Below, one piece after another: positions 34,992 to 44,401 of a stretch of 64,000 nucleotides of DNA. The stretch comes from Microbacterium barkeri (GTDB lineage: Bacteria > Actinomycetota > Actinomycetes > Actinomycetales > Microbacteriaceae). The translations under genes and the position numbers were made by a program. The notes under the pieces were generated by a model that saw only the letters and a program-made list of their open reading frames with translations, was not told the origin of the DNA and ran no database searches. The DNA lies in assembly GCF_027921765.1 (NCBI RefSeq), contig NZ_BSEJ01000011.1, positions 1-64,000 of the forward strand. The letters run 5' to 3'. How positions within the stretch are numbered: the stretch's first letter is position 1; every line of letters begins with the position of its first letter.

Positions 34992-35267
34992 ATGTCCGCT
35001 GTCACACGCACCGTGAAGATCGCATCGTCGCACGGACTGCACGCGCGCCCCGCCAAGCTGTTCGCCGAGGCCGCCAAGAACTCGGGGCTCGCCGTCACGA
35101 TCGCGAAGGGCGACGGCAAGCCCGTCAACGCCGCGAGCATCCTCGGTGTCATCTCGCTCGGGGCCAACACGGGCGACGAGGTCACCCTCACGGTCGAGGG
35201 CGACGGCGCCGAGGCCGTGCTCGACCAGCTCACGGCTCAGCTCGAGACCGACACGGACGCCGAGTGA
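34992..35267 (+). CDS. ptsH: Phosphocarrier protein HPr
   Basis: A 91-residue HPr. The phosphohistidine H17 lies in SSHGLHARPA and the regulatory region with S49 in PVNAASILGV, close to the HPr kinase site of Firmicutes; actinobacterial genomes usually lack that kinase. It takes phosphate from enzyme I, whose gene starts within its stop codon (TGATG at 35265-35269), and gives it to MtlA and MtlR. AAGGAG lies before the ATG. This may be the general HPr of the cell, since ptsI is beside it. Confidence 0.95.
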   Translation: MSAVTRTVKIASSHGLHARPAKLFAEAAKNSGLAVTIAKGDGKPVNAASILGVISLGANTGDEVTLTVEGDGAEAVLDQLTAQLETDTDAE

Positions 35268-36922
35268 TGCTCGAGCTCCGCGGCGTCGGGATCGGCCAGG
35301 GCGTCGCGCAGGGGCCGATCGCCCGCATGGCATCGCGCCTCGAGCCGCCGCGCGACGAGAAGAGCGCGAAGAGCCCCGACGAGGAGAAGGCCGCGGTCGC
35401 CGCGGCGGTCGCGGCCGTCGCCGCGGAGCTCAACGCCCGCGGCGAGCGCGCCGGCGGCGCGGCCCGCGACGTGCTCGAGGCCCAGGCCATGATGGCCGAG
35501 GACCCGACCCTCGAGGAGGGCGTCCACGCGCGCATCGACGCGGGCAGCACGGGCGAGTGGGCCGTGCACGCGGCCTTCGCGGAGTTCGCCGAGACCCTCC
35601 AGGCGATGGGCGGCTACCTCGGCGAGCGCGCCGCCGACCTCGCCGACGTCGCGCAGCGCGTCATCGCGCACCTGCGCGGTGTCTCCGCTCCCGGCGTGCC
35701 CGACCCCGGCCATCCGTTCGTCCTCGTCGCGCCCGACCTCGCCCCGGCCGACACGGCCCTGCTCGACCTCGAGAAGGTCCTCGCGGTCGTGACCACGGAG
35801 GGCGGCCCGACGTCGCACACGGCGATCCTCGCGGGCGACAAGGGCATCGTGGCGATCGTCGGGACCGGCGAGAGCGATGCGCTCGTCGACGGCGCCGTCG
35901 CGATCGTCGACGCGGCGGCCGGCGTCGTCACGATCGACCCGACCGACGAGCAGCGCGCGGCGGCGGCCGAGCGCGCGGAGGCGCGGCCCGCCGCGGCGAG
36001 CGCGCCGATCACCCCCGGTGCGCTCGCGGACGGCACGGCCGTGCCGCTGCTCGCGAACCTCGGCAACCCGGATGGCGCGGCCGAGGCCGTCGCGCTGGGC
36101 GCCGAGGGCGTGGGGCTCTTCCGCACCGAGTTCCTGTTCCTCAGCTCCGACGAGGCGCCCAGCGTCGAATCGCAGACGGCGTCGTACACGAAGCTGCTCG
36201 AGGCCTTCCCCGGCAGGAAGGTCGTGGTGCGCGCGCTCGACGCGGGTGCGGACAAGCCGCTGAAGTTCCTCACCGACGAGGGCGAGGAGAACCCCGCGCT
36301 CGGCCGACGCGGTCTGCGCGCGCTGCGCCACCACGAGGAGGTCCTCCGCGACCAGCTCACGGCGCTCGCGAACGCCGACGCGGCGACCGACGCCGATCTC
36401 TGGGTCATGGCGCCCATGGTGGCCACGGTCGAGGAGGCCGAGTACTTCACGCGCATCGCGCGCGAGCACGGCATCAAGACGGCCGGCGTCATGGTCGAGG
36501 TGCCGTCGGTCGCGCTCCTCGCGGACGCGGTGTACGAGGTCACCGACTTCGGCTCGGTGGGCACGAACGACCTCGTGCAGTACACGATGGCGGCCGACCG
36601 CATGCTCGGCACGGTGTCGTCGTACCAGGACCCGTGGCACCCCGCCGTGCTGCGCCTCATCGCCGAGATCGGCCGGGCCGGCGCGAAGCACGGCAAGCCG
36701 GTCGGCATCTGCGGTCAGGCCGCGGCCGACCCGCTCCTCGCGGTCGTCCTCGTCGGCCTGGGCGCCACGACGCTGTCGATGTCCCCGCCCGCACTCGTCG
36801 ACGTGCGCGCCGAGCTCCTGAAGCACACCCTCGAGGACGCGCAGCGCATCGCGCAGGCCGCGCTCTCGGCGAGCAGCGCGGAGGCGGCGCGCGACGCCGC
36901 CCGAGCCGCCGTCTCCTCCTGA
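35267..36922 (+). CDS. ptsI: Phosphoenolpyruvate-protein phosphotransferase (enzyme I)
   Basis: A 551-residue enzyme I that takes phosphate from PEP. The N-terminal domain has the phosphohistidine H184 in TTEGGPTSHTAI. The C-terminal PEP-binding barrel has GLFRTEFLF, VVRALDAGADKPL, MVEVPSVALLAD and GTNDLVQYTMAADR, with the active cysteine in PVGICGQAAADP. ATG 35267 overlaps the HPr stop by one base; GTG 35264, in frame, would add one residue. Slightly shorter than the E. coli protein, as usual in Actinobacteria. Confidence 0.95.
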   Translation: MLELRGVGIGQGVAQGPIARMASRLEPPRDEKSAKSPDEEKAAVAAAVAAVAAELNARGERAGGAARDVLEAQAMMAEDPTLEEGVHARIDAGSTGEWAVHAAFAEFAETLQAMGGYLGERAADLADVAQRVIAHLRGVSAPGVPDPGHPFVLVAPDLAPADTALLDLEKVLAVVTTEGGPTSHTAILAGDKGIVAIVGTGESDALVDGAVAIVDAAAGVVTIDPTDEQRAAAAERAEARPAAASAPITPGALADGTAVPLLANLGNPDGAAEAVALGAEGVGLFRTEFLFLSSDEAPSVESQTASYTKLLEAFPGRKVVVRALDAGADKPLKFLTDEGEENPALGRRGLRALRHHEEVLRDQLTALANADAATDADLWVMAPMVATVEEAEYFTRIAREHGIKTAGVMVEVPSVALLADAVYEVTDFGSVGTNDLVQYTMAADRMLGTVSSYQDPWHPAVLRLIAEIGRAGAKHGKPVGICGQAAADPLLAVVLVGLGATTLSMSPPALVDVRAELLKHTLEDAQRIAQAALSASSAEAARDAARAAVSS

Positions 36923-36951
36923 GATCCCCCACAGCAGAAAGCCCGATACCC

Positions 36952-39021
36952 ATGAGTGACACCCGCACCGCGGCGAAGACGCCCGGATCGCTTCGCGTCG
37001 GAGTGCAGAAGGTCGGCACCTTCCTCTCCGGCATGATCATGCCCAACATCCCCGCGCTCATCGCATGGGGCCTCTTCACCGCGTTCTTCATCGAGGTCGG
37101 GTGGACGCCCAACGAGGCGCTCAACTCGATCGTCGGGCCGATGATCCACTACCTCCTGCCGATCCTCATCGCCGCGCAGGGCGGTCGGATGATCTACGAC
37201 ACGCGCGGTGCGGTCGTCGCGTCGATCGCGACCTTCGGCGCGATCGCCGGCTCGGACTGGCTCATCGGCCTGCAGAACGCGGACCTCCCCGCGGGCGAGA
37301 GCCCCATCCCGACGATCCACATGTTCATCGGCGCGATGATCATGGGCCCGCTCGCCGCGTGGATCATGAAGAAGCTCGACGCGCTCTGGGAGGGCCGCGT
37401 CAAGGCCGGCTTCGAGATGCTCGTCAACATGTTCTCGGCCGGCATCTTCGGCTTCGTCGCGGCGATCTTCGCGTTCTACGTGCTCGCGCCGGTCGTGAAC
37501 TTCCTCATGAACATCCTCGGCGGGGCCGTGGGATGGCTCGTCGACAACAACCTGCTGCCGCTCACGAGCATCCTCATCGAGCCGGCCAAGGTGTTCTTCC
37601 TCAACAACGCGATCAACCACGGCGTGCTCACGCCGCTCGGCCTCGCGCAGGCGACGGAGGACGGCAAGTCGATCCTCTTCCTCCTCGAGGCGAACCCGGG
37701 CGTGGGCCTCGGCCTGCTCCTCGCCTTCACCTTCTTCGGCGTCGGCGCGGCTCGCGCCTCCGCTCCCGGTGCAGCGATCATCCACTTCTTCGGCGGCATC
37801 CACGAGGTGTACTTCCCGTACGTGCTCATGAAGCCGGCCCTCATCCTCGCGGTGATCGGCGGCGGCATGACGGGTGTGGCGACCAACGTGCTCTTCCGCT
37901 CGGGCCTCGTGGCCCCCGCGGCGCCGGGCTCGATCATCGCCGTCCTCATCCAGACCGCGCGCGACAGCTACCTCGGGGTCATCCTCGCGGTCGTGCTGTC
38001 GGCGGCCGTCACGTTCCTCATCGCCGCGGTCATCCTGCGCGCAAGCCGCAAGCGCGACCTCGCCGCCGAAGCGGCGGGCGCAGACGGATTCGCCGACGCC
38101 GTCGCGCGCACAGAGGCGAACAAGGGCCGGAAGTCCAGCGTGCTGGGCGGCCTCGCCGGCGGCACGGCCGTCGCGACCCGGCCGATCGAGAAGGTCATCT
38201 TCGCGTGCGACGCCGGCATGGGGTCGTCGGCGATGGGAGCGAGCGTCCTGCGCAACAAGATCAAGCAGGCGGGCATCGAGGGCGTCACGGTCACGAACAA
38301 GGCCATCGCGTCGCTCGACGGCACGGCGGACCTCGTGATCACGCAGGCGCAGCTGACCGACCGCGCCCGCCAGCGGGAGCAGAGCGCTGTGCACGTCTCC
38401 GTGGACAACTTCATGAACTCGCCGCGCTACGACGAGGTCGTGGAGCTCCTGCGCGAGCAGGCATCGGGCGGGGCGGCCCCCGCGGAGGCCGACGCGCCCG
38501 CCGTGCCCACGACGCGTCGCGAGGCGCGTGCCGTGCCCACGACGACCGGCCCGATCGGCAGCGGCACATCGCGCCCCGCCGACGACGCGGTCCTCACGCG
38601 CGGCAGCGTCCGCATCCACGCCGGCTCCGCGACGCGGGAGGAGGCGCTCCAGGAGGCCGCCGATATCCTCGCGAGCGCAGGTGCCGTCACCGGCGCGTAC
38701 TTCGACGCGATGCTGGCCCGAGAGCAGACCGTGTCGACCTTCATGGGCAACGAGCTGGCCATCCCGCACGGCACGAACGAGGCGAAGGACGCCATTCTCG
38801 GGTCGGCGCTCTCGGTTGTCCGCTACGACGGCGGGGTCGACTGGGACGGCGACGCGGTGACGTTCGTCGTCGGCATCGCCGGCAAGGGCGACGAGCACCT
38901 GAAGATCCTGTCGAACGTCGCCGAGCTGTTCAGCGACGAGTCGCAGATCGCGCGCCTCAAGGCCGCCGCGACCCCCGAGGAGCTCTTCGAGCTCTTCCAG
39001 AGCGTCAACCAGGAGGACTGA
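36952..39021 (+). CDS. mtlA: PTS mannitol transporter IICBA
   Basis: A 689-residue permease that imports mannitol as mannitol-1-phosphate. The IIC domain (about 1-355) has several membrane segments with [15 protein letters not shown], the mannitol-type sugar loop. The IIB domain follows with the phosphocysteine C419 in [13 protein letters not shown]. After an alanine/proline-rich linker comes the IIA domain with H606 in [12 protein letters not shown]. Domain order C-B-A matches E. coli MtlA. It is preceded by HPr and EI and followed, with a one-base overlap, by mtlD, so the uptake and first oxidation enzymes are made together. Confidence 0.95.
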   Translation: MSDTRTAAKTPGSLRVGVQKVGTFLSGMIMPNIPALIAWGLFTAFFIEVGWTPNEALNSIVGPMIHYLLPILIAAQGGRMIYDTRGAVVASIATFGAIAGSDWLIGLQNADLPAGESPIPTIHMFIGAMIMGPLAAWIMKKLDALWEGRVKAGFEMLVNMFSAGIFGFVAAIFAFYVLAPVVNFLMNILGGAVGWLVDNNLLPLTSILIEPAKVFFLNNAINHGVLTPLGLAQATEDGKSILFLLEANPGVGLGLLLAFTFFGVGAARASAPGAAIIHFFGGIHEVYFPYVLMKPALILAVIGGGMTGVATNVLFRSGLVAPAAPGSIIAVLIQTARDSYLGVILAVVLSAAVTFLIAAVILRASRKRDLAAEAAGADGFADAVARTEANKGRKSSVLGGLAGGTAVATRPIEKVIFACDAGMGSSAMGASVLRNKIKQAGIEGVTVTNKAIASLDGTADLVITQAQLTDRARQREQSAVHVSVDNFMNSPRYDEVVELLREQASGGAAPAEADAPAVPTTRREARAVPTTTGPIGSGTSRPADDAVLTRGSVRIHAGSATREEALQEAADILASAGAVTGAYFDAMLAREQTVSTFMGNELAIPHGTNEAKDAILGSALSVVRYDGGVDWDGDAVTFVVGIAGKGDEHLKILSNVAELFSDESQIARLKAAATPEELFELFQSVNQED

Positions 39022-40166
39022 TGAAGGCCGTCCACTTCGGAGCAGGGAACATCGGCCGCGGCTTCGTCGGCCTGCTGCTGCACGAGGGAGGGTACGAGGT
39101 CGTCTTCTCCGACGTCGCCGCTCCCCTCGTCGACGCGCTGGCTGCCGCCGACGCGTACACGGTCCACGAGGTCGGCGCGGGCGGCGTCGACCGGGAGGTC
39201 ACGGGGTTCCGCGCGGTGAACAGCGCAGAGGACCCGCAGGCGGTGGCCGACGAGGTCGCGACGGCCAACGTCGTCACGACCGCCGTCGGGCCGACGATCC
39301 TGAGGTTCATCGCTCCGCACATCCTCGCCGGGATCGCGCTGCGCGACCCCGACGCTCCCCCGCTGCAGGTCATGGCGTGCGAGAACGCGATCGGAGCGAC
39401 CGACCAGCTCCGCGCGGAGATCGTCGAGCTCGCCGGCGGCACGTGGGACGCCCTCGAGGGTCGCGTCGTGTTCGCGAACACGGCCGTCGACCGGATCGTC
39501 CCCGGCCAGCCGGCCGACGGCGGCATCGACGTCACGGTCGAGCCGTTCTTCGAGTGGGCGATCGAGCGCGGCCCGTTCGACGGCGACCTGCCGAGCATCC
39601 CCGGGGCGCACTTCGTCGACGACCTCGCGCCGTACATCGAGCGGAAGCTCTTCACGGTGAACACCGGGCACGCGGCGACCGCGTACCACGGCGCCCGCGC
39701 AGGCTTCGAGCGGATCGCCGAGGCGCTGGCCGACCCGGCCGTCGCGGCCTCGGTCGAGGCGGCTCTCGAGGAGACGTCGGCGCTGCTCGCCGCGAAGCAC
39801 GGGTTCCCCGCCGACGAGCTCGCGACCTACCGCGCGACGATCCTCGAGCGGTTCCGCAATCCGGCGCTGCCCGACACCGTCAAGCGCGTGGGACGACAGC
39901 CGCTGCGCAAGCTGTCGCGCCACGAGCGCTTCGTGGGCCCCGCCGCCGAGGCTGCCGAGCGCGGCCTGTCGACGAGCGCCCTCGTCGCGGCGATCTCGGC
40001 GGCCCTCGCGTTCTCCGACGAGGGCGACGAGCAGGCCGCGCAGCTGCAGGCGCTCCTCGGCGAGCTCGACGCCGACGCGTTTACGCAGCAGGTCACGGGT
40101 CTCGAACCCGCCCATCCGCTGTTCCCGGCCATCCGCTCGGCCGTCGCGGAGCACCAGGCCGCATAG
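39021..40166 (+). CDS. mtlD: Mannitol-1-phosphate 5-dehydrogenase
   Basis: A 381-residue polyol-specific long-chain dehydrogenase that oxidises mannitol-1-phosphate to fructose-6-phosphate with NAD. N-terminal [16 protein letters not shown] is the NAD fold typical of Mtl[13 protein letters not shown] and the lysine-rich end of the catalytic core complete the signature (KLFTVNTGH, then [19 protein letters not shown]). ATG overlaps the mtlA stop (TGATG), with AGGAGG seven bases before. Last gene of the operon; palindrome C follows 15 bases after the stop. Confidence 0.95.
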   Translation: MKAVHFGAGNIGRGFVGLLLHEGGYEVVFSDVAAPLVDALAAADAYTVHEVGAGGVDREVTGFRAVNSAEDPQAVADEVATANVVTTAVGPTILRFIAPHILAGIALRDPDAPPLQVMACENAIGATDQLRAEIVELAGGTWDALEGRVVFANTAVDRIVPGQPADGGIDVTVEPFFEWAIERGPFDGDLPSIPGAHFVDDLAPYIERKLFTVNTGHAATAYHGARAGFERIAEALADPAVAASVEAALEETSALLAAKHGFPADELATYRATILERFRNPALPDTVKRVGRQPLRKLSRHERFVGPAAEAAERGLSTSALVAAISAALAFSDEGDEQAAQLQALLGELDADAFTQQVTGLEPAHPLFPAIRSAVAEHQAA

Positions 40167-40181
40167 GCCCCGCCCTGCGCA

Positions 40182-40238
40182 GCATGTCTCACTCGCCGCG
40201 GGATATCCGTCGGCTATCCCGCGGCGAGTGAGACATGC
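40182..40238. repeat. Variable-core palindrome C (between convergent mtlD and add)
   Basis: A perfect 24-bp inverted repeat (40182-40205 and 40215-40238) with a 9-nt loop, the longest perfect stem in the window. Outer arm GCATGTCTCAC is shared with palindromes A and B; the inner arm (TCGCCGCGGGATA) is unique. It lies between convergent stops (40166 and 40254), like copy A, and could act as a two-way terminator although T-tracts are absent. Confidence 0.88.
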
Positions 40239-40253
40239 CCCAGGGGGCGGCGC

Positions 40254-41369
40254 CTACCGCGCGAAGCCCTCGGAGATGAGGTCGATGAGCTCCTCGCGCT
40301 GCTCGACCGGCAGGAACGACGCGGCCGCGGCGTTGAGCTGGAACTGCTCGATGTCGTCGAGGTCGTAGCCGAAGGCCGCCTGCAGGATGGCCAGCTCGCG
40401 CGTGAGGGACGTGCGGCTCATGAGGCGGTTGTCGGTGTTGACCGTCACGCAGAAGCCGAGCTGGTAGAGCAGGTCGAACGGATGGTCCTCGATCTGGCTC
40501 CCCCAGTGGGCCACGGCGCCGGTCTGCAGGTTCGACGAGGGCGACAGCTCCAGCGGGATCTCCCGATCCCGCACCCAGCGCGCCAGGTCGCCGAACTGCA
40601 CGAGCACCTCCTCGCCCTCGCGCGAGACGACCTCGAGGTCCCGGGCGATCGCGACGCCGTGCCCCAGGCGCAGCGCGCGCCCGTCGAGGAGGGCCGACCG
40701 GATCGACGCGACACCAGCGGCCTCGCCCGCGTGCACGGTGACCGGGAAGAACTCGCCGGCGAGGTAGTCGAACGCCGCACGGTGCTGCGAGGGCGGGAAG
40801 CCGTCCTCAGGACCGGCGATGTCGAACGCCACGACCCCGTCCTGGCGGAACGCGACAGCGAGCTCGGCGACCTCCTGCACGCGGTCGCCCTGGCGCATCG
40901 CGGAGAGGATCTGGCCCACGCGGATGCTCCGCCCGCTGTCCTCGACGATGTCCTCGCCCTGCTCGATGCCGTCCTGCACGGCCTCGACGGCCTCCTCGAG
41001 CGTGAGCCCGCCGTCGAGGTGCTGCTCGGGCGCCCAGCGCACCTCGCCGTACACGACGCCGTCGGCCGCGAGGTCCTCGACGAACTCGCGCGCGACGCGC
41101 GTGAGCGCCTCGCGTGTCTGCATGACGCCCACGGTGATCTCGAAGGTCTTCAGGTACTCGACGAGCGAGCCGGAGTCCGCACGCTCGGCGAACCACTCCT
41201 GGAGCGACGCGGCGTCCGACGCCGGCAGCGCGACATCCGTCCCCTCCGCGAGCTCGAGGATGGTCTCCGGCCGCAGGCCGCCGTCGAGGTGGTCGTGCAG
41301 CGAGACCTTGGGCAGGCTGCGCAGCGCGACGCCCTGCACGCGGGGCTCAGCGGTCTTGTCCTTCGCCAT
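40254..41369 (-). CDS. add: Adenosine deaminase
   Basis: A 371-residue metal-dependent deaminase converting adenosine to inosine. Zinc ligands and catalytic residues are visible in SLHDHLDGGLRPE, VHAGEAAG (H and E), LGHGVAIARD and NTDNRLMS. It is last in the nucleoside operon, 67 bases after deoA, with its own GGAGG before ATG 41369. Inosine made here is a substrate for the PNP at 29998-30828. The stop is TAG and palindrome C follows. Confidence 0.94.
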   Translation of the reverse strand: MAKDKTAEPRVQGVALRSLPKVSLHDHLDGGLRPETILELAEGTDVALPASDAASLQEWFAERADSGSLVEYLKTFEITVGVMQTREALTRVAREFVEDLAADGVVYGEVRWAPEQHLDGGLTLEEAVEAVQDGIEQGEDIVEDSGRSIRVGQILSAMRQGDRVQEVAELAVAFRQDGVVAFDIAGPEDGFPPSQHRAAFDYLAGEFFPVTVHAGEAAGVASIRSALLDGRALRLGHGVAIARDLEVVSREGEEVLVQFGDLARWVRDREIPLELSPSSNLQTGAVAHWGSQIEDHPFDLLYQLGFCVTVNTDNRLMSRTSLTRELAILQAAFGYDLDDIEQFQLNAAAASFLPVEQREELIDLISEGFAR

Positions 41370-41436
41370 GTCGGCCTCCAGGGTCGTGCGGTGCGGACGG
41401 ATGCGGGATGGCCGCGGTCCGGATGTCGTCGGTCGG

Positions 41437-42726
41437 TCAGGCGGTGATGCGCTCGCGCACGAGAGGCGCGGTCTCGGGAGCAGTATCCCCGATCTCGTAC
41501 GCGCCGTCGAGAGCGTCCAGCGCCCTGTCGAAGCGCGCGCCGTCATCCGCCGAGAGCGTGAAGAGCGCCTGGCCCTCGGCGACCGCGTCGCCAGGCTTCA
41601 CGAGCAGGTCGATGCCGGCCGCGTGGACGACCGCGTCCTCGGCCCGGGCGCGCCCTGCTCCGAGCCGCCACGCGGCGATCCCGAAGTCGTAGGCGTCCAT
41701 CCGGGTGACGACGCCCGAGCGGCTCGCCGTCACGGTGTGCGTCTCGCGTGCGACGGGCAGGGGCGCATCGGGGTCGCCGTCCTGCGCGCGGATCATGCGG
41801 CGCCAGGTGTCCATCGCGCGGCCGTCCGCGAGCGCCGCCTCGACGTCGGCGTCGGGCTGTCCGGCGAGCGCGAGCATCTCGCGGGCGAGCGCGACGGTGA
41901 GCTCGACGACGTCGGCGGGGCCGCCGCCCGCGAGCACCTCGACCGACTCGCGCACCTCGTTCGCATTGCCGATCGCAAGCCCGAGCGGGGTGTTCATGTC
42001 GGTGAGGAGCGCCGTGGTCTTCACGCCGGAGTCCGTGCCGAGCGCGACCATCGTCTCGGCGAGCTCGCGTGCGCGCGCGGGGTCCTTCATGAAGGCGCCC
42101 GTGCCGAACTTCACGTCGAGCACGAGCGAGTCGGTGCCCTCCGCGATCTTCTTCGACATGATGCTCGACGCGATGAGCGGGATGGCCTCGACCGTGCCGG
42201 TGACATCGCGCAGCGCGTAGAGCTTCTTGTCGGCGGGGGCGAGACCGGTGCCCGCGGCGCAGATCACGGCGCCGACGTCGGCGAGCTGGGCGAGCATCTC
42301 CTCGTTCGAGAGGGCGGCGCGCCAGCCGGGAATCGACTCGAGCTTGTCGAGCGTGCCGCCCGTGTGGCCGAGCCCCCGCCCGGAGAGCTGCGGCACGGCG
42401 ATGCCGAAGGCCGCCACGAGCGGGGCGAGGGGCAGCGTGATCTTGTCGCCCACGCCGCCCGTGGAGTGCTTGTCGGCAGTCGGCTTGTCGAGCGACGCGA
42501 ACGACATCCGCTCCCCCGACGCGATCATCGCGTCCGTCATGACGCGGATCTCGTCCCGCTCCATGCCGTTCAGCAGCACGGCCATCGTGAACGCCGACAT
42601 CTGCGCGTCGGAGACGTACCCGCGCGTGTAGGCGTCGACCATCCAGCGCAGCGCGTCCTCGGGGACCGCGCCGCCGTCGCGCTTGGCGCGGATGACGTCG
42701 ACGGCGTCGAACGGCTCGGGGCTCAT
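41437..42726 (-). CDS. deoA: Thymidine phosphorylase
   Basis: A 429-residue pyrimidine nucleoside phosphorylase that splits thymidine or deoxyuridine to base and deoxyribose-1-phosphate. Signatures are DVIRAKRDGG, the phosphate/nucleoside loop DKHSTGGVGDK, the family motif SGRGLGHTGGTLDKLESIPG, and DVKFGTGAFMKD. Its ATG overlaps the cytidine deaminase stop (ATGA). Deoxyribose-1-phosphate could be handled by the PGM2-like mutase at 30828-32483. Confidence 0.95.
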   Translation of the reverse strand: MSPEPFDAVDVIRAKRDGGAVPEDALRWMVDAYTRGYVSDAQMSAFTMAVLLNGMERDEIRVMTDAMIASGERMSFASLDKPTADKHSTGGVGDKITLPLAPLVAAFGIAVPQLSGRGLGHTGGTLDKLESIPGWRAALSNEEMLAQLADVGAVICAAGTGLAPADKKLYALRDVTGTVEAIPLIASSIMSKKIAEGTDSLVLDVKFGTGAFMKDPARARELAETMVALGTDSGVKTTALLTDMNTPLGLAIGNANEVRESVEVLAGGGPADVVELTVALAREMLALAGQPDADVEAALADGRAMDTWRRMIRAQDGDPDAPLPVARETHTVTASRSGVVTRMDAYDFGIAAWRLGAGRARAEDAVVHAAGIDLLVKPGDAVAEGQALFTLSADDGARFDRALDALDGAYEIGDTAPETAPLVRERITA

Positions 42727-43118
42727 CGCTCCTCCAGGTCTCGGGGTCCGAACGCGTCGGGCAGCACCTCTTCGATGCTGCGGATGCCCGACACGGTCTC
42801 GAGCAGCATGCCCGGCAGGGCGTGCTCGAACAGCAGCTGCCGGCAGCGTCCGCACGGCATGAGGGTGCGGCCCTCGCGATCCACGCACACGAACGCGACG
42901 AGCTGCCCGCCGCCGGTCATGGCGAGATTCGAGATGAGGCCGCACTCGGCGCACAGCCCGACGCCGTACGACGCGTTCTCGGTGTTGCACCCCGCGACGA
43001 TCCGGCCATCCGTCACGAGGGCGGCCGCCCCCACGGGGAACTTCGAGTAGGGCACGTACGCCCGGGTCATGGCGTCGGTCGCGACGGCACGCAGCTCGTC
43101 CCAGTCGATGTCTGTCAT
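42723..43118 (-). CDS. cdd: Cytidine deaminase
   Basis: A 131-residue homotetrameric-type deaminase turning cytidine and deoxycytidine to uridine forms. Zinc ligands are C56, C89 and C92, with the proton-shuttling E58 in LCAECG and the PCGRCRQ motif. YVPYSKFPVGAA is the conserved substrate edge. It starts five bases after the permease stop and its stop overlaps deoA, so cytidine taken up by the transporter is processed by co-translated enzymes. Confidence 0.96.
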   Translation of the reverse strand: MTDIDWDELRAVATDAMTRAYVPYSKFPVGAAALVTDGRIVAGCNTENASYGVGLCAECGLISNLAMTGGGQLVAFVCVDREGRTLMPCGRCRQLLFEHALPGMLLETVSGIRSIEEVLPDAFGPRDLEER

Positions 43119-43123
43119 CTCTC

Positions 43124-44401
43124 CTAGCCCTTGATGTACGGCTTGCCGGCGGCGGCGGGGCCGCGCGACTGCCCCACGAACCCGGCGACCGCGAGGATCG
43201 TCACGACGTAGGGGAGCATGAGCATGAACTGGCTCGGGATGGGCGTGCCCAGCACCGAGAGCAGGTTCTGCAGGTTGGTGGCGAATCCGAACAGCAGGGC
43301 CGCGAGCGTCGCGCGGATCGGGTCCCAGCGTCCGAAGATGACCGCGGCGAGTGCGATGAAGCCGAGGCCGCCCGTCATCTCCTCGTTGAACTGCGGGACG
43401 GAGACGAGCGTGAAGTACGCGCCGCCCGCACCGGCGATCGCGCCGGCGAGGTTCACGTTCCAGAAGCGCATCGGGTTGACCCTGATGCCCACGGTGTCCG
43501 CCGCCTGCGGGTGCTCGCCGACGGCGCGGACGCGGAGTCCCCACCGCGTGCGGTACAGACCCCAGGCGACCGCGGCGACGGCGAAGTACATGAAGTACAC
43601 GAGGAACGACTGGTTGAAGAGCACCGGCCCCAGCAGCGGGATCTCGACGAGGCCCGGGATGGGCAGGCGGTCGAACGTCGCAGGGCGGTTGAGCTCGAGC
43701 TCGTTCGGCACGAGCAGGATGCCGAAGAGGAAGCCCGTGAGGCCGGTCACGAGCACGTTCAGCACGACGCCGACGATGACCTGCTCGACGAGGTACTTGA
43801 TCGCGAAGACGGCGAGCACGAGCGAGACGAGCACGCCGCCGATCATGGCGCCGAGGAGCCCGACGAACGGATTGCCCGTGATGCTCGACAGGAGCGCAGC
43901 GCTGAACGCCCCGAACAGGAGCTGGCCCTCGATCGCGACGTTGACGACGCCGACGCGCTCGCCGATCACGCCGCCGAGCGCGCCGAAGACGATCGGCACC
44001 GAGATCGACAGCGCACCGGAGAGCAGGCTGATGACCGGCACGAGCCCGTCGGCGCCGGCCCAGGTGAGGAAGCCGAAGAGGGCGAGGATGCCGTAGGCGA
44101 TCGAGAGCCACAGCGGGCTGCGTCGATACGCCAGCGTGTCGGCCACCGCCCAGGCCGTGAGCGCCACGAGGAGCGCGAGCGTCCCCCATACGAACGGAGC
44201 CGTCGGGATGCTCACCTCGCCCAGCGGGATGAGGGCGTCTGCGCCGCTCAGCCGGAACGTCGTCCAGCCCTCTCGCGCGGCGAGGATGAAGAGGGCCGCG
44301 AGCAGAACGGTGAGCACGCCGAGCGTGATCGCGAGCTTCGGGCGCCGGACGCGGACGACCGTGGGCGCCTCGACGGAAGCGGGAGCTGTCGTGTTCGTCA
44401 T
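43124..44401 (-). CDS. Nucleoside ABC transporter permease 2 (BPD_transp_2 family)
   Basis: A 425-residue permease of the branched-chain amino acid/ribose type. After an extended N-terminus with two or three extra membrane segments, the core has FGALGGVIGERVGVVNVAIEGQLLFGAF, the signature of nucleoside ABC permeases (RnsD/YufQ type), and the cytoplasmic loop GLRVRAVGEHPQAADTVGI that contacts the ATPase. It overlaps permease 1 (ATGA at 44398-44401). With the BMP lipoprotein and ATPase it should import nucleosides. Confidence 0.9.
   Translation of the reverse strand: MTNTTAPASVEAPTVVRVRRPKLAITLGVLTVLLAALFILAAREGWTTFRLSGADALIPLGEVSIPTAPFVWGTLALLVALTAWAVADTLAYRRSPLWLSIAYGILALFGFLTWAGADGLVPVISLLSGALSISVPIVFGALGGVIGERVGVVNVAIEGQLLFGAFSAALLSSITGNPFVGLLGAMIGGVLVSLVLAVFAIKYLVEQVIVGVVLNVLVTGLTGFLFGILLVPNELELNRPATFDRLPIPGLVEIPLLGPVLFNQSFLVYFMYFAVAAVAWGLYRTRWGLRVRAVGEHPQAADTVGIRVNPMRFWNVNLAGAIAGAGGAYFTLVSVPQFNEEMTGGLGFIALAAVIFGRWDPIRATLAALLFGFATNLQNLLSVLGTPIPSQFMLMLPYVVTILAVAGFVGQSRGPAAAGKPYIKG

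Noticed and set aside
35146-39021. Open frame of 1291 codons over ptsI and mtlA
   Set aside because: The first half is an out-of-frame reading of ptsI; the true mtlA begins at ATG 36952 in the same frame. It is not a fusion protein.
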